From contig JAKBSB010000102.1 in the NCBI GenBank assembly GCA_021845155.1, positions 1-5,546 of the forward strand: 5,546 bases of DNA, read 5' to 3'. This stretch comes from Thermoplasmata archaeon. GTDB taxonomy: Archaea > Thermoplasmatota > Thermoplasmata > Thermoplasmatales > Thermoplasmataceae. Shown here one piece after another: positions 1 to 5,546 of this stretch; the first letter of the stretch is position 1; each line of letters opens with the position of its first letter. The notes under the pieces were generated by a model. It was not told the origin of the DNA. It saw nothing but the letters and a program-made list of their open reading frames with translations, and did no database searches. A program made the position numbers and the translations under genes.

Positions 1-17
1 CTGTACAGTGATCTTTC

Positions 18-812
18 CTAGGCTATCTCCATTATCTGAGCCGTGGAATAGACGCCATCCTTTCCTGATACCGGCAAGATCCGCTTGTAACGGGAAAATA
101 ATGAAAGTACATCCTCTGCAGAGGCATCTTTCTTCATTACTGCCTGCACAGAATGAACATGCATAAGGGTTGTTGGAACCTTCATTGCAACCGTATTGAC
201 ATCCCCGATATCCAGGACTGTCTTAAGATCTGGAGCGTGATGTGATGGAATCTTCAGGCTGGGTTCTATTGCATTCATTGGACCTTTTTTATGGTCATTG
301 GGATCAGTTCCCCTCCTCACCAGCATTGCATTCACGCTTTCAATTCCCATTTCGCTGGACAGGGGATAAAGTGTCCGTGCAAGTCCCGTGGTGTTGCATG
401 AAACAACCCTGACAAAGTCTCTTCCCCAGGATTGGTTAAAGTTGGAATAAGCGTTGAAACTGGCCTGTGCAATGGTATGCTCCTCCCCACCCTGAAAGAC
501 GGCTTTCACACGTGATTTTTCATAAAGCTGCTTATTTTTCCTGCCCATGCCTTCAGGAGTAGCATCGACCATGATATCAGAATCACCTATGAGGTCCTCC
601 ACAGTTCCAGCAGTTTTTATGCCAGCATCCTCGAACAGTTTTACTTTGTCTTTATCCGGGACAAATATCCTGAAATTTCTGCTGGCTATCCTGGACATAA
701 AGTCAGGACTGGATTTTACAATACCAGCCACCGTCATATCCCTCTGGAGTGATACAGCATATGCCACTCTTTTTCCAATAGTGCCGTAGCCGTTAATACC
801 GACCTTGATCAT
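18..812 (-). CDS. gap: Type II (archaeal) glyceraldehyde-3-phosphate dehydrogenase, reading frame truncated at the C-terminus
   Basis: Cytosolic enzyme that interconverts glyceraldehyde-3-phosphate and 1,3-bisphosphoglycerate with NAD(P); in Thermoplasmata it is thought to serve mainly gluconeogenesis. The N-terminal Rossmann motif is NGYGTIGKR (residues 7-15). VDATPEG lies at 82-88 and FQGGE at 106-110. The catalytic cysteine is C139 in SCNTTGL (138-144). RRG (166-168) belongs to the phosphate-binding region, SHHAPD is at 190-195, and PTTLMHVH (213-220) carries the conserved histidine region. All are typical of the archaeal family and not of bacterial GapA. The ATG at 812 gives the canonical N-terminus ([10 protein letters not shown]). 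The frame ends at TAG (18-20) directly after AQIMEIA, where relatives continue with a short linker, a DLYE-like motif and about 70 more residues. The same frame after the stop reads E-R-S-L-Y, which resembles that motif. A small deletion or frameshift, or a sequencing error, is therefore likely. The catalytic residues are kept, but the C-terminal return to the nucleotide-binding domain is lost, so the product may be inactive. Family identity is very secure; functionality is not. Confidence 0.93.
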   Translation of the reverse strand: MIKVGINGYGTIGKRVAYAVSLQRDMTVAGIVKSSPDFMSRIASRNFRIFVPDKDKVKLFEDAGIKTAGTVEDLIGDSDIMVDATPEGMGRKNKQLYEKSRVKAVFQGGEEHTIAQASFNAYSNFNQSWGRDFVRVVSCNTTGLARTLYPLSSEMGIESVNAMLVRRGTDPNDHKKGPMNAIEPSLKIPSHHAPDLKTVLDIGDVNTVAMKVPTTLMHVHSVQAVMKKDASAEDVLSLFSRYKRILPVSGKDGVYSTAQIMEIA

Positions 813-835
813 TTCCTCGTACTATGTTTTCTCAT

Positions 836-844
836 ATTATAAAG
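836..844 (-). promoter_or_regulatory. TATA box (box A) of the GAPDH gene
   Basis: Read on the minus strand this is CTTTATAAT, a good archaeal TATA box. Its centre (about 840) lies 28 nt upstream of the GAPDH ATG (812). Archaeal transcription starts about 25-28 nt downstream of the box centre, so the transcript is predicted to begin at or within a base or two of the start codon, i.e. to be leaderless. A purine-rich GAGGA lies only 2 nt before the ATG, too close for a usual Shine-Dalgarno site, which fits the leaderless model. The core TTATAA is palindromic, so use toward the right cannot be excluded, but that would give the next gene a leader of about 105 nt. Confidence 0.55.
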
Positions 845-862
845 ATATTCCATGCTTTTGCA

Positions 863-888
863 AAATGAGTGAAATGAGCTGTAATGGG
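863..888. repeat. Short tandem direct repeats in the divergent intergenic region
   Basis: AAATGAG occurs at 863-869 and again at 872-878, followed by a degenerate TAATGGG copy at 882-888. The copies are spaced 9-10 nt apart, about one helical turn, and sit just upstream of the GAPDH TATA box. They could be an operator bound on one face of the helix, but AT-rich intergenic DNA produces such repeats by chance and no regulator is identified. Confidence 0.3.
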
Positions 889-923
889 CATTTTCTCAAG
901 GATACCATGTTTACGGAACACAA

Positions 924-945
924 GTTTTGAGTGTGGTTTTGATGG
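924..945 (+). repeat. Direct repeat just upstream of the candidate promoter of the large surface gene
   Basis: GTTTTGAGTG (924-933) and GTTTTGATGG (936-945) form an imperfect direct repeat with a 12-nt period. It abuts the candidate TATA element at 950-956. The position is where an archaeal activator or repressor would sit relative to box A. Binding is an inference from position only. Confidence 0.3.
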
Positions 946-957
946 AAAGTATTTTTC
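944..957 (+). promoter_or_regulatory. Weak candidate BRE/TATA element for the large surface gene
   Basis: GGAAA (944-948) resembles a purine-rich BRE and is followed by TATTTTT (950-956) as a poor TATA box. The box centre (about 953) lies 28 nt before the ATG at 981, the same spacing seen for GAPDH on the other strand, so it would give a leaderless mRNA starting at 981. This conflicts with the Shine-Dalgarno-supported GTG start at 972, which would then fall outside the transcript. Confidence 0.3.
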
Positions 958-961
958 AATA

Positions 962-966
962 AGGTG
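962..966 (+). promoter_or_regulatory. Ribosome binding site supporting the GTG start at 972
   Basis: AGGTG, complementary to the archaeal 16S rRNA 3' end, ends 5 nt before GTG 972. The same core (AGGTGCA) with nearly the same spacing precedes the ubiX start at the right end of the window. This favours GTG 972 over ATG 981 for the large gene, although the candidate TATA box points the other way. Confidence 0.4.
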
Positions 967-971
967 CACTT

Positions 972-3900
972 GTGGTCTTTATGGATAAAAGTACATTAAG
1001 TGTACTAATTGGTATTTTTCTTATCACAATGCCTGCTGCCCTTGGTTCATTGCAGGACCCGGCCATGGCATCAATATCCCAGAACCATAATTTTTATGAC
1101 TTCTCCTTACTTCCAGCCGGAACTATACCAACAGGCAACAGCTGGATAAATTTCAAAACTGTTAACGCCACTCCCCAATTTTCTTATTCCATTAACAACA
1201 CAGCTTATGGAAACGCCCTCCATATAATATCGTGCAGCAACAGTATAGAGTCTTACCTTGATATGCAGATCAATTATTCAATGCCAGTTTCTGTTTCTTT
1301 CTACTTTATGTGGAATGATTCCAGTCCGCGGCTGAACAGGTTCAACCACATATTATTCATGGAAAGCAGCACCAGCATATTTGAATACAGCTTCGGTGTA
1401 AGGAATAATGTCCTGAGTTCCGATTTCAACACATCCACTGGGAGCACTGTTTCTGCATTTGTGCCGGAACATAACGATTTGTACCGGGCAAATGTCTCGT
1501 TTGATCCGTCAATAGATGAAATGTCCTTCGGGATCAGGAATGAAAATACAGGAAATACTTCATTCCCCATGTTTTTCAATTGGGTACCCCCTGCGAAAAA
1601 CAACAATCTTTCTATCCTGTTCGGTGGCCTTTTTCAGGCAATTTATATATACAACATAACTGCAGAAAACAGCCCTCAGACAACATTGCCTGAAAACACT
1701 GCCGGACACCTGGATTACATCTCCAATTCGAGCACAATAAGTTCAGTAAATATGCCTTATGAGGGAAATGAAACACACTCTTTCCTCGATGTTCCGCTTA
1801 ACTCTGTCATTTACGTCGTGGAGAACGGATCAATAGCCGGCTACAATTACTTTGACCACCGTTCGTACATAATATCTGTTTATACTGATGGAAGTTTTCA
1901 GAATATAGAGACACTCCAGAGCAAATTCAGTTATGAGGTACTGTGGTTTAAGACGGGAAGCCTCCTAATCCGGAACGTTGACACAATGACACTTGCAGTC
2001 AGGAATGAAACTTTCAATGGAAATTTTTCCGGTTTCAGTTCTCTTATTTCCTGCAGCAATACAATACTCTACAATTCCTCCGGTTACATTTATGATATCA
2101 ACACTTCTGATCCAGGAAGCTTGTTTTCAGCACAGGTATTTCCTGGAGGATATTCTATTCTGAGTGCGTCACAGGGTCCCCAATCACTTTATCTTTCTTC
2201 AAGCAACGGGAAGAAAATAATCGGCTACAGAGTGGCACTGCCTTCACTTTCCACCTCTGAAACGGGGGAGAGTTATATCGGCAATTACTGGGTTGGATTT
2301 AGGCCTTTCAGCTATGTGGATGAAAATTCCGGTGCAATGAGCATAATAAGTCCAAACGGTTTCGGAATTAACGGTGATCTGCTTACTCCTTCAGGGCATC
2401 CTTACTATATCCCTGGAGGTTTCAGTGTCCTGGGTTCTGGAAGCAGTTCAACCATCTTAAGCAACGGGACTGCCTCATTCATGATCATAGGGAATAGCAC
2501 ATATGGAACAAATATAGAACTACCATCTGGAAGCAGGTCCATATATTTTGCATCCAATGGTTCACTTGGTGTTGACATGACCGGCGCCACAATTACAGTT
2601 TATCATATTGACGAGGATTATTTCTCAGATTACCATGACAGGATCAACAGTGTAACCACTTACAAAAATGAGGGATTTATGTTCAATGTAACCTCCGTCC
2701 TCCCTTACACAATTACAAGCTTCCTTGGAAATAAGACCTTTTTCACCGGTGATGCCGATTTTCTGGCCCTTAATCTCACGAACACAAGCAGCGGTAATAA
2801 GGTTCTGGAGAGTGTGATCCATAATGCTGCCGGGTACAATTCCTATTTCAATTACAGCTTTGTTATTGACAACGGCATTCCTGAAGTTGATATTACCCCT
2901 TCGGCCGGTTCGTATGTACCGCAGAATGCCACGTTCAATGTTTCAATAACTGATCCGGTGCCAATCGATTACGTCAATGTGACAGTACTTAACCGCACTT
3001 TGACTTATTATTCCAGCAACTTTGCTATCTCCCCCAATCTTTACAGTTTCACCGGCGACCTGAACATTACACTCTTTATCATGGACGATCTGGGGCACAA
3101 TTTTACAAGATATTTCCTTTTCAGCGTAATGAATGAAAACGTCAATGGATTTTCCTGGAACCTGAATTCAAACAACTACCTATCTTCCGGCAATTTAAGC
3201 CTGAAATGGGTTCCAGTTGCAAACATTTCCCGTTATTCCGTAATATTTGGCGGTGACCTGAATGAGACATTCACCACTTCATCTGCCGAATTGAATGTGA
3301 CACTTGCCAATGGAAATTATTCAGTTGCCATGAACGGGCAGCTCCTGGATGGTACCACCACAATACTTGGCAGATCCAACATAACTGTTATTAAGTACAA
3401 ACCACAGATTGCAATAAAGACAGGAAATGAAACGTACTATTCATTCCACGGAAACTCCCTGAATTCCACATTCCATATGACTGTCAGGTCCAACATTACA
3501 TCGGAGATTGCACTTGAAGGCATTCTTCCCAATGGCACAGATTTTCTAAGCATCCATGGAAATTCCTGCATTCATGTGGCGATTGGAAACAGCTTCCCGT
3601 ACTATTCAAACGGCATTTACCGGTTCATAATAACGTCTGAAAGCTTGAGCGGCACTTCTAACTCCACTGTTTTTTACATAAATGTGAACAACACCGTCCC
3701 AATACTGCCTGCGTTCAATAACGTCACCTACACCAACCGGAGCAGCATAGAACTGCCTTTCAATGTTTCCGAAGGGCTGGATTATACTGCAAATACCATT
3801 CATAACGGTATTCCAGTTGGTAGCGTGAACATCTCTGAAAACACGCTTAACCTCAGTGCAGGCCAAGGAGTGTATTCAATTAATTTGACAGTATTCAGCA

Positions 3901-4721
3901 GGAGCGGAAACCATGCCAGTTCTCTGATGGTCGTGGATTACTATTTTGATCTCCCGGTTATATCGATTAAGATTTACAACCAGGATCTCGTAGATGATAA
4001 TTTTACCATTCTGCATTATGAGGTTAATGATAGCGCACCGCTTAAAAACCTGACCTTGCATGAAAACAACATATCTGAAGAACTACCTGCCGGAAGCAGT
4101 TCGGGAACATTGAGAGTTGATTTTTCACACAACGGGAATTACAGTTTTTACCTGACCGCCCTGGACTTATGCGGAAACCTGAATTCCTCAAATCCTGAGA
4201 ATGTTTCTGTAAAATACTATGACAGCATAACAGGATCTGACATCAGAATCAGCATTGTGGGAAACTCTGCCCACCTGGAGAGTGTTGAACTTGGAAACTA
4301 TTCTGAAAATCTCCAGTTTGCGTGGTATCTTAACGGCAGGTATGAAGGCAATTCCAGCACAGTCAACCTGAATCTTCCATATGGTTACAGCAACATTACA
4401 CTGAAAGTCTACTATAATGGAAAGACTCTGGAGGTAAACAGGAGGGTCCTGACTCTGGGATGGATCCCCGAGATTGCTGCACTGGCCGGAATAGCAGGTA
4501 CATTCTCCATAAGAACTTACAGGATCAGACGAAAACTGAAAGCGGGAATGGATCTGGTCTTGGACAATAAGGGAAAATCAGTGAAAGAGGTTGTGATAGC
4601 GGGAAAGAAAAATGGTATCCCCGGGTCAACAGTAAAGAAAGCTGCAGCGAAACTGGCAAATGAAGGGAAAATATCTTTTGACAGGGACCTGGACAATAAC
4701 CTTTACATTAAAAAGCGCTGA
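972..4721 (+). CDS. Giant single-pass surface protein with a glycosylated beta-rich ectodomain and a cytoplasmic winged-helix domain
   Basis: I do not recognise a named family; the architecture is clear. Residues 5-33 are a signal peptide: a lysine, a hydrophobic stretch from about 9 to 24, and likely cleavage after ALG or AMA. Residues 40-230 look like a jelly-roll (LamG/concanavalin-like) module, opening with a DFS-LPAGTIPTG motif and closing with AIYIYNIT. Residues 240-545 contain several short 'SNG + hydrophobic strand' units resembling beta-propeller blades. From 634 to 1158 there are about five Ig-like, fibronectin III-like or PKD-like modules (about 634-720, 725-808, 905-990, 994-1082, 1085-1158). 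I count about 58 N-X-S/T sequons by hand, all in the ectodomain. Residues 1160-1180 form one membrane span, followed by the basic cluster RTYRIRRKLK. The tail (1193-1249) reads as a wHTH. The protein is probably exported, N-out, and could be a surface sensor or adhesin whose tail contacts DNA. The start is GTG 972 (with Shine-Dalgarno site) or ATG 981 (leaderless); both keep the signal peptide. The domain names are fold-level guesses; the topology is well supported. Confidence 0.85.
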   Translation: MVFMDKSTLSVLIGIFLITMPAALGSLQDPAMASISQNHNFYDFSLLPAGTIPTGNSWINFKTVNATPQFSYSINNTAYGNALHIISCSNSIESYLDMQINYSMPVSVSFYFMWNDSSPRLNRFNHILFMESSTSIFEYSFGVRNNVLSSDFNTSTGSTVSAFVPEHNDLYRANVSFDPSIDEMSFGIRNENTGNTSFPMFFNWVPPAKNNNLSILFGGLFQAIYIYNITAENSPQTTLPENTAGHLDYISNSSTISSVNMPYEGNETHSFLDVPLNSVIYVVENGSIAGYNYFDHRSYIISVYTDGSFQNIETLQSKFSYEVLWFKTGSLLIRNVDTMTLAVRNETFNGNFSGFSSLISCSNTILYNSSGYIYDINTSDPGSLFSAQVFPGGYSILSASQGPQSLYLSSSNGKKIIGYRVALPSLSTSETGESYIGNYWVGFRPFSYVDENSGAMSIISPNGFGINGDLLTPSGHPYYIPGGFSVLGSGSSSTILSNGTASFMIIGNSTYGTNIELPSGSRSIYFASNGSLGVDMTGATITVYHIDEDYFSDYHDRINSVTTYKNEGFMFNVTSVLPYTITSFLGNKTFFTGDADFLALNLTNTSSGNKVLESVIHNAAGYNSYFNYSFVIDNGIPEVDITPSAGSYVPQNATFNVSITDPVPIDYVNVTVLNRTLTYYSSNFAISPNLYSFTGDLNITLFIMDDLGHNFTRYFLFSVMNENVNGFSWNLNSNNYLSSGNLSLKWVPVANISRYSVIFGGDLNETFTTSSAELNVTLANGNYSVAMNGQLLDGTTTILGRSNITVIKYKPQIAIKTGNETYYSFHGNSLNSTFHMTVRSNITSEIALEGILPNGTDFLSIHGNSCIHVAIGNSFPYYSNGIYRFIITSESLSGTSNSTVFYINVNNTVPILPAFNNVTYTNRSSIELPFNVSEGLDYTANTIHNGIPVGSVNISENTLNLSAGQGVYSINLTVFSRSGNHASSLMVVDYYFDLPVISIKIYNQDLVDDNFTILHYEVNDSAPLKNLTLHENNISEELPAGSSSGTLRVDFSHNGNYSFYLTALDLCGNLNSSNPENVSVKYYDSITGSDIRISIVGNSAHLESVELGNYSENLQFAWYLNGRYEGNSSTVNLNLPYGYSNITLKVYYNGKTLEVNRRVLTLGWIPEIAALAGIAGTFSIRTYRIRRKLKAGMDLVLDNKGKSVKEVVIAGKKNGIPGSTVKKAAAKLANEGKISFDRDLDNNLYIKKR
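4458..4718 (+). other. Region encoding the transmembrane segment and cytoplasmic winged-helix tail of the large surface protein
   Basis: Residues 1163-1249 of the large protein. GWIPEIAALAGIAGTFSI is a moderately hydrophobic span with one glutamate near its outer end, followed by RTYRIRRKLK (positive-inside rule). The tail then shows helix SVKEVVIAGKKNGI (1203-1216) and a turn with PGST. Next comes a recognition-type helix TVKKAAAKLANEGKI (1220-1234), and a wing hairpin SFDRDLDNNLYIKKR (1235-1249) ends the protein. The spacing and the pattern 'STVKKA..KL..EG.I' are typical of winged-helix regulators such as the MarR, Lrp and ArsR types. There are no sequons in this part, which fits a cytoplasmic location. 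An alternative is a small helical protein-interaction domain that does not bind DNA. Confidence 0.65.
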
Positions 4722-4732
4722 TCCGCAAAAGA

Positions 4733-4741
4733 ATTATATTA
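4733..4741 (+). promoter_or_regulatory. Candidate TATA box for the small surface protein gene
   Basis: ATTATATTA lies just after the stop codon of the large gene, with its centre about 44 nt before ATG 4781. This predicts a leader of about 17 nt. No clear Shine-Dalgarno site is present in that leader (only a weak GTTGAT). The gene may have its own promoter here, or be read through from the large gene 59 nt upstream. Confidence 0.4.
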
Positions 4742-4751
4742 CCTGTTTGCA

Positions 4752-4760
4752 TTGACCCAA
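4752..4760 (+). repeat. Intergenic TTGACCCAA motif, copy 1
   Basis: The 9-mer TTGACCCAA lies between the candidate TATA box and the start of the small surface protein gene. An identical copy occurs at 5397-5405 in the next intergenic region, upstream of ubiX. Its position relative to the two start codons differs (20 and 51 nt between motif and ATG), so a shared regulatory role is only a possibility. Confidence 0.3.
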
Positions 4761-4780
4761 ATCGAGTAGTTGATAAACCA

Positions 4781-5341
4781 ATGGAGAGACGAAGATATTT
4801 AACTGGCGTTATTCTGACAGTCATCCTTGCAGGACTATTTGTTATGCCTGCTGCTTACGCCTCAACTCCAACTCTTTCGGCACCCCCTTCAACCCTGCCC
4901 TCCATAAACTACTACTACCACAACTCAAAAAATTATACAATATCCTCGACAGACTGGAATAATTTCATTACGGAGGTATTGGACAACCGGACAATCGTTA
5001 CATATAACTGGAGTGCGAATGCAACACAGGACCTGATCATATTTGATCTCTCATATACCGGCATGAATGTTTACGGCAGTTCACTGGTAGTTGCGCTTTC
5101 AGGTATAGGTTCTCCGACGGTTGCCAATATGACGAAGGCTTTCTGGGCAGTGGCAAATGATTCTTCCCAGGTGAGCGGCTACACAAACATCAGGGCACTA
5201 GATGCAGGGGCATATCCCGGCTTCTCCTGGTCTACGCCGGCCATCAACCCTTCTGCCGTGACCGACAGGAACATCGCAATAGTGGTCGGAATTGTTGCCG
5301 TGACGTTTGTACTTTACTTCGTATTCAACAGAAAACGCTGA
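4781..5341 (+). CDS. Small membrane-anchored surface protein of unknown function
   Basis: A 186-residue protein that I cannot assign to a family. It begins with a textbook signal peptide: MERRRY as the basic n-region, a hydrophobic core at about 7-22, and PAAYA as a likely cleavage site after residue 27. A Ser/Thr/Pro-rich linker (28-41) follows, then an extracellular domain of about 120 residues with six N-X-S/T sequons (NYT, NRT, NWS, NAT, NMT, NDS), many aromatics and no cysteine. One strong transmembrane helix (about 164-182, NIAIVVGIVAVTFVLYFVF) and the basic end NRKR anchor it with the N-terminus outside. ATG 4781 is chosen because it sits directly before the basic n-region of the signal peptide. 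It shares orientation, export route and anchor topology with the large upstream protein, 59 nt away, so the two may act together on the cell surface. That partnership is inferred from position only. Confidence 0.8.
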   Translation: MERRRYLTGVILTVILAGLFVMPAAYASTPTLSAPPSTLPSINYYYHNSKNYTISSTDWNNFITEVLDNRTIVTYNWSANATQDLIIFDLSYTGMNVYGSSLVVALSGIGSPTVANMTKAFWAVANDSSQVSGYTNIRALDAGAYPGFSWSTPAINPSAVTDRNIAIVVGIVAVTFVLYFVFNRKR

Positions 5342-5396
5342 TCTCATGATGGCAGCAAATTTTATTGCAAGACGGGTACCAGCCGGATTCACATTT

Positions 5397-5405
5397 TTGA
5401 CCCAA
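5397..5405 (+). repeat. Intergenic TTGACCCAA motif, copy 2
   Basis: Exact second copy of the 9-mer at 4752-4760. It overlaps the end of a T5 run and lies just upstream of the candidate ubiX box A. It may be coincidental or a shared operator-like element. Confidence 0.3.
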
Positions 5406-5406
5406 T

Positions 5407-5417
5407 ACTAAAATAAA
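5407..5417 (+). promoter_or_regulatory. Candidate TATA box for ubiX
   Basis: The A/T-rich sequence TACTAAAATAA is centred about 44 nt before ATG 5457. It predicts transcription starting near 5440 and a leader of about 17 nt that would include the AGGTG ribosome binding site. The box is a poor match to the archaeal consensus. Confidence 0.3.
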
Positions 5418-5445
5418 CGACAGTCATATTCTTTCATTGATAAGC

Positions 5446-5450
5446 AGGTG
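5446..5450 (+). promoter_or_regulatory. Ribosome binding site of ubiX
   Basis: AGGTG ends 6 nt before ATG 5457, a standard archaeal Shine-Dalgarno spacing. It fixes the ubiX start and shows that this organism uses Shine-Dalgarno initiation for some genes alongside an apparently leaderless GAPDH. Confidence 0.55.
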
Positions 5451-5456
5451 CAGAAT

Positions 5457-5546
5457 ATGAAAGAAGTCTATGTGGTAGGAATTACAGGAGGATCCGGAAG
5501 CGTGCTGGGAATTAGACTGCTGGAGAATCTCAGGGATTATGAAGTG
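5457..5546 (+). CDS. ubiX: UbiX/Pad1-family flavin prenyltransferase, N-terminal fragment cut by the window end
   Basis: Only the first 30 codons are present; the frame is open to the last base. The protein begins MKEVYVVGITGGSGSVLGIR, followed by LLENL. This matches the start of the UbiX/Pad1 family, where a first beta strand is followed by the GITGxSG flavin-phosphate-binding loop and then a helix with the pattern G.RLLE.L. Family members attach a dimethylallyl group to reduced FMN to make prenylated FMN, the cofactor of UbiD-type decarboxylases, in the cytosol. A Shine-Dalgarno AGGTG supports the start. It appears to be a separate transcription unit from the surface genes. Other flavoproteins of the same fold (e.g. 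Dfp/CoaC-like) share the opening loop, so the assignment is good but rests on few residues. Confidence 0.75.
   Translation, partial: MKEVYVVGITGGSGSVLGIRLLENLRDYEV

Larger units (their letters stand above)
5342..5456 (+). other. Intergenic region between the small surface gene and ubiX
   Basis: This 115-nt stretch holds no gene. It contains a short imperfect palindrome (5355-5368, GCAA-ATTTTA-TTGC) and a T5 run (5394-5398) that could act as a weak archaeal U-tract terminator for the surface genes. Next come the second TTGACCCAA copy (5397-5405), an A/T-rich candidate box A and the ubiX ribosome binding site. No tRNA-like or strongly structured RNA is visible. Confidence 0.5.

Noticed and set aside
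18..20. TAG in GAPDH as a pyrrolysine codon
   Set aside because: Pyrrolysine use is known in some methanogenic Thermoplasmata, but nothing here indicates a methanogen, and even with readthrough the loop would be several residues shorter than usual. Kept only as a check in the finding.
547..789. Plus-strand open frame of 80 codons
   Set aside because: It lies wholly antisense to the conserved GAPDH N-terminal half, and its protein has no recognisable domain.
1301..1606. Minus-strand open frame of 101 codons inside the large surface gene
   Set aside because: Antisense shadow of a continuous, compositionally consistent 1249-codon gene; no promoter or family resemblance. The other minus frames inside this gene (2405-2590, 2625-2822, 3606-3866, 3876-4061) were rejected for the same reason.
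4548..4721. Internal start at Met1193 giving a separate soluble wHTH protein
   Set aside because: The ATG is preceded only by a weak purine stretch (GCGGGA) and no promoter; the tail is more simply part of the full-length protein.
5355..5368. Palindrome as an intrinsic terminator
   Set aside because: The stem is only four base pairs and is not followed by a T-tract; archaeal termination depends mainly on T-runs.
5198..5392. Minus-strand open frame of 64 codons over the end of the small surface gene
   Set aside because: It is antisense to the transmembrane helix coding region and lacks a recognisable product.
1..5546. CRISPR array, tRNA/rRNA gene, insertion sequence or attachment site
   Set aside because: No regularly spaced repeats, no cloverleaf-like or rRNA sequence, and no transposase or flanking inverted repeats were seen on either strand.

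Overview
The window looks archaeal and most resembles Thermoplasmata (Thermoplasmatales-like). The reasons are an archaeal-type (type II) glyceraldehyde-3-phosphate dehydrogenase, archaeal TATA boxes instead of bacterial -35/-10 promoters, frequent ATA (Ile) and AGG/AGA (Arg) codons, and surface proteins packed with N-X-S/T glycosylation sequons. The lineage assignment is an inference; no rRNA or other marker gene is present.

Layout: (1) 18-812, minus strand: type II GAPDH whose reading frame stops after 264 residues. Family members are roughly 340 residues, so about 75 C-terminal residues are missing; only 17 nt lie beyond the stop in this window. (2) 813-971: divergent intergenic region with a good TATA box for GAPDH, a weaker one for the rightward gene, and two sets of short direct repeats. 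(3) 972-4721, plus strand: a 1249-residue single-span surface protein. In order it has a signal peptide, a giant predicted beta-rich, sequon-rich ectodomain, one transmembrane segment, a basic stop-transfer cluster and a short cytoplasmic tail that reads as a winged helix-turn-helix (wHTH) DNA-binding domain. (4) 4781-5341, plus strand: a 186-residue surface protein of unknown function, with a signal peptide and a C-terminal membrane anchor, 59 nt downstream. (5) 5342-5456: intergenic region with a probable promoter. (6) 5457 to the window end, plus strand: the first 30 codons of a UbiX/Pad1-type flavin prenyltransferase.

How they may work together: the GAPDH and UbiX ends are ordinary metabolic genes. 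The centre, about 4.4 kb, is a two-gene accessory cassette. The large protein has the architecture of a membrane-tethered one-component regulator or receptor: an extracellular sensing or adhesion surface joined through one membrane helix to a cytoplasmic DNA-binding domain. The small anchored protein next to it could be a partner on the cell surface. This is the most likely undescribed system in the window. The function is inferred from architecture only.
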